From Solen grandis (Eukaryota > Mollusca > Bivalvia > Adapedonta > Solenidae): a stretch of DNA of 64,000 nucleotides. Below, in pieces: positions 35,599-47,094 of the stretch; within the stretch, counting starts at the first letter, position 1, and each line of letters begins with the position of its first letter. Where the stretch lies: contig CM037789.1 of the NCBI GenBank assembly GCA_021229015.1, positions 38,628,211-38,692,210 on the forward strand, read 5' to 3'. The translations under genes were made by a program, and so were the position numbers. The notes beneath the pieces were generated by a model that saw nothing but the letters and a program-made list of their open reading frames with translations, was not told the DNA's origin and made no database searches.

Positions 35599-36017
35599 TA
35601 GCTCACATGAGCACATGCTAAGGATGAACCATTAGGGTCGTTCATTCGTCCGTCCACATTTAGTTTATTTGCACTCTAGCATCATCATTTCGTAAGCAAT
35701 CATCTTCAAACTTTATGACAATGTTTATTGTCATACTCTTTGGTCCAAGATAAATAACACAACTAAATCATTTCCAGGAAGAAAAAAAAAAAAAGAATTT
35801 TGCCTACCTACCCACCTACTCACTTCTCCAGACTAAGGTCGGGAGAGGGGAAACAAAGATTTTTTTTTTAAAGATGGTTTCAAGTTTGACTTCAAATTTT
35901 GACCACAGGTACTCTTTGATTTGTGGAATTGGATGATTTCATGGATAATGTATTTAGTACACTTATGCAAAAAAGGCAGTTTTTCTCAGGTGAGCGTCTT
36001 CAGGGACAAAATCTTGT
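35599..36017 (+). mobile_element. Short HINE-like element without an array
   Basis: The start AGCTCACATGAGCAC (35599) and the end CTCAGGTGAGC (35985-35995), followed by CAGGGACAAAATCTTGTT, match the ends of the elements at 15398-17605. The terminal hairpin is decayed. The core is a single unit with TCATCTTCAAACTTTATGAC-like sequence. Confidence 0.6.
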
Positions 36018-36147
36018 TTTCTGTAAAACTCCATGTGCGTTTTCCTGATATACAGAAGGGAATCATAATGGCCATTATCTTTCATAATATCATCAAATGT
36101 AGGTAAGTATCTTACAAAGAAAACCAAAAGCTGCTTCATACAGATGT

Positions 36148-36352
36148 AGTGCATCACGCCCTAGACACCTGGTCACATTATTCTGACACTGGGCAAACCA
36201 GTCCTAGAAATACCTTTATATGCTGAGCGTCAAGCAAGGCATCTATACCAGTACTATTTTTACGACTTTGGTATGTCTCGGCCGGGGATTGAACCGACGA
36301 CCTCTACATTCCAGGACGGACGCTCTAACCATTCGGCAACCGGAACCGGAAT
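36148..36352 (-). mobile_element. SINE (family S1), - orientation
   Basis: On the - strand the head has GTTGCCGAATGGTTAGAGCG (A box) and GGTTCAATCCCCGGCC (B box). The body follows, and the tail is truncated. The ORFs on both strands here are shadows. Confidence 0.8.
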
Positions 36353-37062
36353 ATATGCTTATACTTAAATACACGTCGATAAATAAATCACTCCTTAAAA
36401 AAATGCCATTATGAATAGGAAAAATACATTTTGTAATTAAAAATAATGCAACATTACAAACAAACAAATAATGGAGCATTATTTTCACTTTTTCGTGATA
36501 TAGACAATATTTGCCAAAATATTGGCAAAGATTTTTTTTCGTTAATTGAATTAATTCTTTCCTGAAAAACTTACTTTCTAGTCCTCAATCGTAAGGGCCT
36601 TATATTGACTACTCTCGGATTTAAACAGTCATTATTTCACTTATATTTGCCGTATGCAACAGGGAGCTTATATAGTCAGCTATGTTGTAGTTTTGACACT
36701 AAACCATATTAAGACGGAATAAAAATCAATTATTTAACATTCTATAACTCTGTTTTCTATCATTGTAAATGACGGTTACTTTCAGTTTTACAAATTTCAT
36801 GTTATCTCGCGGTCGCATGATCGTTCGCGTACTTTAACGAGAGCTTCTCGTGATTTGCTCTTAACTTCGAAGTTGCGGATGTCTGTCAGGTTATTATGTC
36901 TATGCCATATTCTACAAAAATAATGAATTTAAAAAAAAAATCGTCTTACTTTATTAGATAACAATCATTAAAGCCATACTGACATTTAAACATTAATTAA
37001 TCACTTTTATGCAACTCTACTCCGAGTTTCAAATAAAAGAACAACAACATTCAACGAATACT
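36353..37062. other. Intergenic DNA downstream of the secreted-peptide gene
   Basis: No gene or repeat recognised. Confidence 0.45.
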
Positions 37063-38106
37063 TTTAATGAATTTGACGAAAGGAATCACTTCTTGTTCAG
37101 ACATTCCCAAAGCTAGGTGCTCGTGCAGCCCGTGCTTAGACCTTGATACACGTACAGTTGCCATCGAGACAGTGCCAGGTGGTTGTGTGTCCACCATTGT
37201 CAATACATCGGCCGTGATCGCAGTCACCAGCAGTCAGACAAGCTGGAAATCCCAAAATTAAAACTGCATTTAACTTAGATGATATTCATCTAGATGTTGT
37301 CAGGAAAGGACGTGTCTTTTACTTGTATTGTATAATCTATTAAGCTACAATTTTGAAAATGCAAATAAAGAGAGCCTGGTCAGACAGTTCCTTCACTGAG
37401 ATGTGTAATCTGGGTCTGCTCTAATTGCTCAAATCACGTTGTTTTTCTTTTTTTTTTAAAGGAAATATTTTAGATATGTCAAAGTGAATGTTGTTGTTGT
37501 ATTGGGGTTTACCGTCGCTGCGATAGTATTTCAATCATATAGCGACGTCCAGCTAATTACAGGTGGAGGAAGACCTCGAATACACAGAGGTAGAACCACC
37601 AAAGTGAATGTAAGTTTTATAAAGTCTATATTTCCAGAAATAGTTTACTCTTCAACAACTGATTTACCAGAGGAAGGGGTGTTTATCATGCTATATATAT
37701 ATCTAAGAAAAAAAAAGAAAAAAGTTTTGTTTGTGATACTGTTTATGAGCAAGTCAACTAACCACGATTGGGAGAGGCGGTGTTAAATTCTTTACTGCTA
37801 AAACTGGAAAGGTGCATTAAGACCAGTCAACGTTGTTAAATTGATCGTGTTGAGGATTTAAAGTCAAATTATGTGAGAATACTATAAGTTTAAATATTTG
37901 ATTAATAAGAAAAGCTAAAATAGATCATTCAACTGTTTCTCTGACTTACGTTTCAAATCCATTGAGCACGTGCAATGATTTTGGAAGCATTCAACGTGCA
38001 CGTGCGTATTCTGTGTGTTCGCACACGTGGTGCTTTGACAGTCAGCTAGGCTGCTGCATCGTTCAGCAAAAACGTAGAATGCGCAACCTGAAAAAATAAA
38101 TAACAT
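37063..38106 (-). CDS. Secreted 12-cysteine protein, Cvsi-2-like serine protease inhibitor
   Basis: Exon 1 runs from an ATG at 38104-38106 to 37950 and ends with the donor GTAAGT. Exon 2 runs from 37242, after ATTTCCAG, to a TAA at 37136-37138. One base from exon 1 plus two from exon 2 make a Pro codon, so the phases agree. ATTAAA at 37063-37068 on the - strand is a likely polyadenylation signal. The product is 87 residues. A hydrophobic leader MLFIFSGCAFYVFA is followed by two modules with the same spacing, C-x5-C-x4-C-x11-C-x4-C-x-C: CSSLADC...CFQNHCTC and CLTAGDC...CLDGNCTC, giving 12 cysteines in the mature chain. Oyster Cvsi inhibitors of subtilisin-like proteases are short secreted proteins with 12 cysteines and CTC-type module ends, so a role in defence or digestion is likely. 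One caution: TTTTTTCAG just after the ATG looks like an acceptor, so the leader could start in an upstream exon instead. An S2 SINE sits in the intron. Confidence 0.75.
37487..37604 (-). mobile_element. SINE fragment (family S2) in the inhibitor intron
   Basis: Almost identical to 28404-28520: TATTGGGGTTTACCGTCGCT, ATAGCGACGTCCAGCTAATT, then GTGGAGGAAGACCTCG. It lies in the 707-bp intron and leaves both splice sites intact. The + strand ORF at 37484-37786 is a shadow. Confidence 0.75.
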
Positions 38107-38130
38107 GGCTTGTTAGGTTTGTTCTTCTTC

Positions 38131-38178
38131 TGTTTTTTTTTTTTTTTTTTTTTTTTTTTTCTTTTTTTTTTTTTTTTT
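38131..38178. repeat. Poly(T) tract
   Basis: A near-pure T run of about 48 bases, A-rich on the strand of the inhibitor gene, just upstream of its ATG. Confidence 0.9.
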
Positions 38179-38194
38179 AACCCTTTTTTAAGGG

Positions 38195-41100
38195 GAAAAA
38201 TTTTATCAGTAATAACCACGTATTTGAAGATGATCCTAACGTCGAGAAAATTTTCATTTTTGTTTTGATTTTCCCGCCAGGGGGCGTTTTATATGAAAAT
38301 GTTTAATAAGCAATATCTCAATTATTTGAGGTCCGATTCAAATGCGGTGTTTTTGCATAATGTTCCTTGTAAACAGCCCAATAAAATATGATAGGTTCCA
38401 AAAATTTGCGTATATAAAACTTTCGTGCTACAGGAGGTTGAATGTTCGAATCTCGCAAAAACTGATATAAGGGTAGGTCTACGAAAAACCTACCTATTTT
38501 ATTCAGAGATGAGATAGGAGAATTTTGTTTGTTGCATATGATCTGCAAGACATATACGCACAAAATATATGGGGTGGCAAATTCGGGAAATGCATGGTTT
38601 GTCCACAGTACGCGGTCAAACTTAACCAATATTTTCAAAAAATCAACATTTTAAAAGCATGACTTTTAAGGTTATTTGCAGCTCCTGACTTTATTTTTTG
38701 TTCAATCTTCATCATTATTTCACTGTTTATGCATTTTTATAATACAAATAAAATCATAGAAAAAAACAACAACAAAAAAACAGCGAAGATATGCAAAGGT
38801 CAAGGTCATATACCAGTTATTGTTATTTTTATCGGCACCAAATAGCTCTAATCAAAAAATAATTTATAGAGAGTATATGAACAAAAGTTTTAGTTTGTGA
38901 ATAGATCTTTCCAGTGGTGTTTAGTTTTTGAAGATCGGACTTCATTTGATCAAATTACCACAGTCCAAAGTTTGATCCTTTTATCAAACAATTGTAAATC
39001 CGTATGTTTCCTCTTTTTGCAGCTCCTGACTTTATTTTTTGTTCAATCTTCTTCATTTTTTTCACTGTTTATGTATTTAAATAATACAAACAAACTCATA
39101 GTAAATAACGATGAAAATATGCAAAGGTCAAGGTCATAATATCGATTATTGTTATTTTTATCGGCACAAAATAGCTCTAATAAAAAAATAATTTATAGAG
39201 AGTATATGAACAAAAGTTTTAGATCGTGAATAGATCTTTCCAGTGGTGTTTAGTTTTTGAAGATCCAACTTCATTTGGTCTTTTGACGGTACTCCAAAGT
39301 TTGATCCTTTATCGAAAAAAACGTAAATCAGTTTGTTAGATCAAAATTGGGACATCTAAGAACAGATCAGATAATTCAATCAATGCATATTGCATACTTA
39401 TTTGAGCTATTTGGTTCATTTCTAGGTACCCAATGGAAGAAATATTCATCAATATTCTCATTTTACCGCTAGGGGGCTCTATATTCAAATCACTTTTTTG
39501 GTGATACCTAAAAAAATTTGAAGTCTGATTCAAATGCGGTTTTCAGCGTTTTTTTTCTTGTTGAGAGCACCATAGAATATGATTGTTTTCAAAGTATCAG
39601 GTAGTGAAACTATTTTCGCTACAAGAGGTTGAATGTTCGAACCTCTTAAAAAGTGCAAATACGATAAGGTCTATGAGAAACCTGTTCAATATTATTTTAG
39701 ATAAGATAGATGAATTTTATTTGCATTATTTAATTTGCTAAACATATATACAGAGAATATTTGGGTAAGCGAGTTAAGGGTATGTATTGTTTGTCAACAG
39801 CATGCGGCAAACTTCACTAATTGGATGAATTACAATTTCAAAAACATGAGTATTTAGTGTGTGTGTGTGTCTTTGTTCAAGCTTCATCATTTTCTCCACT
39901 GGTTGTGTAGTTTTATGATACACAGATTCTCATAAATAAAAAATTAAACAGTATGTTCATTGGTCAAGTTTATATAACGATAATTGCCATTTTCTTCAGC
40001 TCAAAATAGATCCAAATCTAAGATATTTTGTGGAGAGTATATGAACAAAAAATCAGTTCGTGAAGAGATCTTTGTAGTTGTGTTTAGATTTTGAAGATCG
40101 GACTTCATTTGGCAGCAGTACAAAGTTTGGTCCTTTATCGAAAAATCGTAAATAAATTTTAGTTCAAACTCGCGATTTCTTGCGTGTTCATTCTCTAAGC
40201 AATCACTTTTAAACTTAACCACAGTGTTATTTCCTAAATTCGGGCAAGAAGGTTAACAAATGTTATCAACCTATTATATATTGAGTTTTCCCCCATTAAT
40301 ATTAAAAAAAAAGAAGAAAAAAAATATCGCACTTCATTTCTTATCTTCAAACTTTATATTTTCGTGTTTTAACACACTCTCTCGATCAAATTCGATTAAG
40401 GCTGTTATCATCAAATAAGGTCAGGAGATATCCTTTTGTAATATAGTACACGATTGTTTTGTATTAAGTATCTTCTTTCTGACAACGTATTTCACTTTTA
40501 TATGTTAATAATGTTCGAATAAAGTTAATATCAATCAATTATGTCTGCAGTACTCTTACTAGTCAAGTTAAAAGCGAAAACCGAGATGCCGCTTTGCGGT
40601 TCTAGTTATTTTTCTACCCCTTTTTTGTGAACGGCATAGCTCCATGATCAGAAAAGTCACATATATGAAATTTTAATCAATTATTACCACCTATTTGACG
40701 ATGATCCTAACATTGAGAAAATTTTCATTTATGTCTTACTTTTCCCGCTAGGGGGCGTTTTGCATGAAATGTATAATTGGCTAATAACTCAGTTATTTGA
40801 CGTTCGATTCAAATGCGTTTTTTTTGCATTCTTTTCATTGTTGATAGCCAAATAAAATATGATAGGTTTCGAGGGTACGTGTCGCTGAAAGTATTTGAGC
40901 TACAGAAGGTTGAAAGTTCGAACCTCGCAAAAAACTGTGCAAATGAGGGTAGGTGTACGAAAAACCTATCCATTTTTGTTAGAAATCAAATAGAAGAATT
41001 CTGTTTGCTGCAAATGATTTGCAAGACATATACGCACAAAATATATGGGGTGGAGAATTTAAGAAATGCATGGTTTGTCCTCTGGAAACGGTCAAACTTC

Positions 41101-42445
41101 ACAAAATTTTAGGAAAAGTTAAAGTTTCAAAAACATGTTTTTTATCGCTCCTGACTTTAGTTTTGGTTCATTCTTCATGATATATTCACAAGTTATATAT
41201 TGTTATGTTTGAAAGGGCCACACAAATAAAAAGGTAAAAATAAATGCAAAGGTCAAGGTCATATTACGATTATTGTGTTTATATTCGGCCCCAAATAGCT
41301 CCAAACCTAAAAATATTTCATTGAGAGTATATGAACAAAAGTTTTAGTTCTTTAAGAGCTCTTTCTAGTGATGTTAAGTTTTTGAAGATCGAACTTGATT
41401 TCTCATTTTGGAGCAAAAGTTTGATCCTTTTTTTAATAATTGTAAATCAGTTTTTATGCTTCAAATTGTGATATATAAGAAATTGAATGTTCGACTAGTG
41501 CGACTTGTATATTTGATTGAACTATTTGCTGCATTGCTAGGTACTAATGGTAAAATTTTACTATATTTTGTTCCTAAATCTGCCGCTAGGGGGCGCTTAG
41601 CTTGAAAGCACTCTTCTACTTATAACTCAAAAAGTTGAAGTCTGATTCAAATGTGGTTTGTTGCATTATATTCCTTGTTGAAAGCCTAATAAAAAAATGA
41701 TAGTTTCTAGGTATAAATGGCTGAAACTTTTTGAGCTAGTAACGGAAGGTTGAAAGTTCGAACCTCGTAAAAACTGTGCAGATGAGGGTAGGTCTACGAA
41801 AAACCTACCCATTTTTGTTAGACATTAAATAGAAGAATTCTGTTTCCTGCAAATGATTTGCAAGACATATACGCACAAAATATATGGGGTGGCGAATTTA
41901 AGAAATGCATGGTTTGTCCTCTAGAAACGGTCAAACTTCACTAATTTAGGAAAAACTAAAATTTCAAAAACATGTTTTTTGTCGCTCCTGAAAAAGTTAA
42001 AATGAAATTGCAAAGGTCAAGGTCATATTACGATTATTGTGTTTTTATTCGGCTCCAAATAGCTCCAAAACATATTTCATTGAAAGTATATGAACAAAAG
42101 TTTTAGTTCTTGAAGAGCCCTTTCCAGTGATGTTTAGTTTTTGAAGATCGGACTTGATTTCGTCATTTTACGGCAGACCAAGTTTTGATTCGCTTTAGAA
42201 CAATTGTAACTCATTTTTATGCTTCAAATTGTGATATATAAGGAATAGAATGTTTGACTAGTGCGACTTGTATACTTGATTGAACCATTTGCTAGGTACC
42301 TAATAAAAATATTTACTCAATTTTGTTTATCGTTTTGCCGTTAGGGGGCGCTTGGCTTGAAATCACTCTTTATAACTAAAATAATTGAAGTCTGATTTTA
42401 TGCAATTTTTTGCATTCTGTTCCTTGGTGACATCAGTTTGAAACA
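38195..42445. repeat. Large-unit tandem array (units ~750-1275 bp)
   Basis: The marker AGGGGGC(G/T) recurs near 38280, 39473, 40748, 41586 and 42342. It is followed each time by TGATTCAAATG(C/T)GG-like sequence, GGTTGAA(T/A)GTTCGAA, a hairpin GGTAGGT..ACCTACC, ACATATACGCACAAAATATA, GCAAAGGTCAAGGTCATA and GAGAGTATATGAACAAAAG. The first unit has an internal repeat of its last half (38680-38940 and 39020-39260). No frame is conserved between units, so the ORFs at 38318-38638, 38897-39139, 40813-41112 and 41408-41605 are not genes. Confidence 0.85.
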
Positions 42446-42671
42446 ACACTAAAAATGAATGCGATATTTCATGAAAATGATAGTAATTCAATGCAACATT
42501 AGTTTGTAATAGTGTTGAGTGGCATAATACATTGTCGCGTGTTATTTTAAACTGTTGTTTGTCGTTTTCAATTCTTGTTTATCGAGTACAATTGTCGTAT
42601 GTCGCCATCATAAAGCAACACACACATATAATGTTGCAGTACCCGAAGTCCGTAAAAAAAGTGTTCAAGTT

Positions 42672-42965
42672 TGCGACTACATAACAGACAGGTAATACTT
42701 AAAAGTATTCTTCTTGGTAAAAAGTCTGCTTAAACATTGCGACAAAAATGTTTGAAAGATCACTGTTAACAGTATTCAACAAGCCATTGAACGAAGAAAT
42801 ATGTTTTTCGAAACATGCGACTTGTGACTTGAATGGAATTGCTTTCGTGAAAACTGATGATATCGCGACTACATAACTGACAGGTAATACTCAACAATAT
42901 TCTTATGGGTAAAAAAGTCTGCTTAAACAATGCGACAGAAATGTTGAAAGATCTGTTTTTAAAGG
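42672..42965. repeat. Two-copy tandem duplication (~192 bp)
   Basis: GCGACTACATAAC(A/T)GACAGG and AAAGTCTGCTTAAACA recur about 192 bp apart; the second copy runs into the gap. Confidence 0.75.
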
Positions 42966-42971
42966 AATCAA

Positions 42972-43071
42972 NNNNNNNNNNNNNNNNNNNNNNNNNNNNN
43001 NNNNNNNNNNNNNNNNNNNNNNNNNNNNNNNNNNNNNNNNNNNNNNNNNNNNNNNNNNNNNNNNNNNNNNN
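42972..43071. other. Assembly gap (100 N)
   Basis: Exactly 100 undetermined bases. Confidence 0.99.
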
Positions 43072-44094
43072 AAATGATTAATGATTTGTCTGCACCGTTT
43101 ACTCATATCAACTTCAAATGGTTTCATAATGGGTTTTCCCATGCGCTTGGGGGACTAGCCGGGTTGAGTGCAACAGTTTTGATTTTGCCGACATATCATA
43201 ATCCCTACTGGGCCCCATGTTTACATGCACTAAAAATAAAACACGGTGTGTATATATTCCCCAAATCACCTGTCACATGCATTTGATTGACAGATCAGCC
43301 AAGGGCGTGTTGAATTTTATCACAGCATCCATGCATCACTAATTCTTGACCGTGATACGCATGTTAGTGTTGATAATTATTATGCATTATTTTTTACCAA
43401 AAGATGATAAGCACTGATTACAGCATTAATATAAAAAGAAAATGTCCAAGAGACAACCGTAAAATTGGAAGGGAAAATTTAAATAGAAGTCATTAAAAAG
43501 ACGAAATTAGCTGGCCCCGGAATGATCACAAGAATGTCAAACGCAAAAGGTAGCCAGCAAATAAAGAAAATAAAACAATTGATTTACTTCCCAGAGCAAA
43601 AATAGGTATTTATTTGTCTTAACGTCTGTTAGTCTGTAATTTGGGTCATCCGTTTTAATGATTGAAATCCTTCTCTATTATATAATCTTAAACGGAGCCT
43701 ATTTCAAAAGAGATATGACTGTTTCGTTACATTTTGGAGTATATTTAGTTCATGTAAATTTTAACACCAAATTGAAACTAGCATATAATTGGACATTTGT
43801 TAAAAAAATTGACCTGAAAATTTGATGGTTGTCGCATTACGACAGAATATGTTCAAAATCAAAACCTACAGAGAAAAAAAAGAAAGAGCAATGTGTTTTG
43901 GGGTGAAAACTAAACATTATTTCAAATTGCCTACACGTACCATTTTTTCTATCTATCTATTTTCATTGAAGTCAAACCCCTGCTGGGGACTTAGACTTGA
44001 CGCGCGTCAACTGACAAGAGTATTTGTATAAAAGATCTAAGATAAAAAAATAAAAATTTAATAGAATAAGTAATGTTGTTAAAAGAGTAAAAAG
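43072..44094. other. Intergenic DNA, nothing recognised
   Basis: ORFs of about 70 codons at 43074-43286 and 43822-44031 have no domain. Confidence 0.45.
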
Positions 44095-46720
44095 CAGTTT
44101 AGCCGTTTAGGAGACATATGTTCAATCTGGCTAACAGCCAGACTGAATCAGGGCCAGACAAGATGATTGATATCCGGTGGTAGGACATTCCAGTGAAAAT
44201 AGTTCTTGGGGAAAATGAATATTTGTTGATAGTCAGTTTTGGTTTGTACTTGCTGGAATGCATAGGATGGGACGTTCTGGATGATCTAGTGAGAGGGATA
44301 ATGTAGTTTTGGGAAAGGATAGCCACCCGGTCATGCAAGATGTTATGAAACATAACCAGACGTTGGTCAATACCCGAAGGTCAAGGCGCCTCCACTGTAG
44401 GGAAGTCATCATCATGTCAGTGACACTTGACGTTCGGCCAAAGTCATGTTTGGTCCAACTAGCAGCCCTTCTCTGGATGGACTCTAGCTGGTCAATAAGA
44501 GTTCCTGTATAAGGGGACCAGACTGTGGAGCCGGTACTCCAGCTGGGGCCGACAAGTGTCTTGTTTGCGGTTTGACTTTAACCCTTCAGAGTGAACATTG
44601 ATGTTTTCGGCGTAAGAAACCTAGTGTTTTGATTAGCCTTTTTGGTAACATTGTTTATGTGTTTGTTCCATGTAAGTTCATTTGATATTGTAATGCCCAG
44701 GTATTTTGCAGATGATATGTTTCTAAAAAATGGTGTCAGTAAGAGGATTGTTTGGTAACTGTTTTGCGTTTGAGATTTTAATAACCGGGGATTTTTATGG
44801 GTTGAATTTTATGTCCTTTTATCTCCCATTTTTTCAAGTTGGGCAAGTCATGTTGTAGAGGCTTAATGAGAGGCCACAAAGAGAGAATAGATGGTGTGTC
44901 CCCAGCAAATAAGCGGACTTTAGAGGAAAACATACCGGGAAATCTTATAAATTAAAATAAAGGTCCTAGGGCCGAGCCCGGGGGGCAAACCCCAAGAGAC
45001 TGGTATGGCGGGTTTGGAGCCCTTTACCACCACGGCTGGACCTATTTCAAAACCCTTTGATCCATATTTGAGTTGACCCCTTATGCCATAAAAGTGCAAC
45101 TTATATAGAAGTTTTTCATGGTTGACCATATCAAAGGCTTTTGAAAATCAGAAATCAAGTCTCTTGCTTCTCTGGTTTTTGACTGTAGGGTTATCTATTA
45201 ACATTTGTAAATTTTGGGTTTTTACATGACCTTTTTTCTCTGAAAACCCTGCGTAATTCATAAACAAGTTTGATTTGGGAAAGTGTTTTGTGATACTAGA
45301 AGAACGAGTGTTCTAGGGTTTTTTCACAGGAACAGGTAAAGAGATAGGACGATAGTTGGGTGGGTTTCCCATTTTTTACCTTTTTTAAAGATGGGGGAAC
45401 ATTTGCCATTTTCCCAAAAGTCTGGTAAGCTCCGGGCTGCAGAGATTTTTGGAAAGTTTAGATAAAAAGGGGGAATTCTTGACTGGTATTTTTTAAGTAC
45501 AATATTTAATTTGATCGGGTCCTGCAGCCTTGGGGGGTTAAGGTTTTTGAGAAATTTCTCAACCCTTTTTCGAACAACAAATTTAGCTGGGTTGGGGGGC
45601 AAATAATGGGTTTGCATTCCTCTACTTTACTGGTTTTATCCTTACCTTTTATTTTAGCCAGGGGTTTGAGAAAACAGGAGATTTGGAATGAAAATAGCTG
45701 AAATTGTTCATTTAGTATTTCTGCTTTTGGTCTTCACGATGTAGAGTTTATTTTGTTTTTTCAGTGAATCAATCCAAAAGAAATCTTGTTTTTAGTGTTT
45801 TTGAGAAAATAGTTTTTTTATGTTTGATCTATTTTGGTTTTTTTCATTTTTTAAAGAAGTTTTTTTGTTAATGTTTAAAAAAATCCCTAGGAATTTTTTA
45901 TAGGCTAATTTTGTTTCTTTTTCCTCAGAGATGTTTAATGCTGAGATATTTTTCTCTAATTTTTTTGGGAGTTAACTCTTTGACGTTTGTAGGCTTGTCC
46001 CTTTTCAAAAACAGCTTTTGGGGTTGACCTTGATCCAGGGGGTTTATTTTGGGGTGCCCTTTTGAGGGAAAAAAAATATTGCCCCCCTTTTTTCCTAAAT
46101 TTTTTTTCTGGAGATGTTTGCCATAACCCCCTTCTACTGTTTTGTTTGGAATATTTGTTTAAAAATGGGAAATCATAAGGCAGCAAGTGTGACCAAAACC
46201 ACCCAGTCTGCCTTTTTATATTGGGGTTTTTACTGTGTTTTTTGGGGCTTTATACGGGGGGGGGGTTTTTGGTAAAACCAAACGCAGGGTTCATGTCCTG
46301 GGTTTTAATTTGCCTTTTACTAAGGGTTTTTTGTCAGGACAGACTGGATTTTTTTTAAAAAAGGTTGGATCTTTAACTACTTGGGTAAGGTTTGTTATCA
46401 TAAAAAAAGAATGTTTAAAATTCCTGGATTTTTTGGCAGTCTGGGGGGTTGGAGCAATGTTCCAACAAGTTTTGGCATTTTGAAGTCCCCGCCCACCCAA
46501 CTGTTTTGCGGTTTCTTGGAGCCTTTTGGGTGGATTTGGTTTGAATTCATCCGGCTAGGGGGTCATTTTTTTTGGGTTTTGGGTAATGGGAAACCTACAA
46601 GCAGGGGCGGGAACCTTGCTTTCTATTTTGCCATACATTTCAAATCTTTTGGGATTGGTGCTCTTGTGCTTCGCAATTTTTGACCAAAATTCCCTCACCC
46701 AGCCTCTTCTGTCTTCTCTT
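44095..46720 (-). pseudogene. Decayed CR1/L2/Jockey-type LINE (endonuclease plus reverse transcriptase)
   Basis: Read on the - strand from the right, landmarks come in element order. First FMITNLTQVVKDPT with LVKGKLKPRT (46291-46500), typical of the end of an apurinic-type endonuclease. Then VEKFLKNLNP and NGKCSPIFKKGKKW (45324-45617), the first RT blocks. Then MVNHEKLLYKLHFYGIRGQL with AVVVKGSKPA (44920-45129). Then LFAGDT at about 44893-44910, in place of the catalytic F/YADD box. Then LIDQLESIQRRAA and SVTDMMTSLQWRRLDLR (44390-44560). Last come MFHNILHDRVAIL and LTRSSRTSHPM (44099-44353). The catalytic A-D-D reads A-G-D and many stops intervene. From about 44.9 kb rightward the sequence has long homopolymers and frame jumps, so part of the decay may be poor consensus quality. 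The left 800 bp are much cleaner. Confidence 0.75.
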
Positions 46721-47094
46721 TTTTGGGGGGGGTTTTCCCCCAGGCGGAGGGAAAGATTTTCATTACAAAAGTTTTTCTACTTTCTGTTCACATTTTTTTC
46801 CTTTTTTTTGATTCAAAAAAAAAATAATTAAAAAAAATTTTCCCCATATAAGAAATATAAAAAAAGGCATTCAGGTTTTGAAAAAGAAAAAAAAAGTAAT
46901 CCCCAAACTTTACAATTTTTCTTACCTTTTAAATTGTCTTTGGGGTTTGGGAAAATTTGTATCTGTTTTGTATTTTTGTACGATTTTTCAGCGGCCCCCT
47001 GACAAAACAATAAAATTTTTTACGTTGACTGTTTTATCTCCGCCAAAAAAGCCAAAATATGGGGATATTGATCAATTTCATAACTTAAGGTACC
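46721..47094. other. Noisy homopolymer-rich stretch
   Basis: No gene. Possibly the 5' leader of the LINE, unreadable because of base-call noise. Confidence 0.4.

Noticed and set aside
37067..37261. Cysteine-containing + strand ORF
   Set aside because: It is the shadow of exon 2 of the inhibitor gene on the - strand.
43074..43286. Hydrophobic 70-codon ORF beside the second gap
   Set aside because: No family resemblance, and it lies next to the gap edge.
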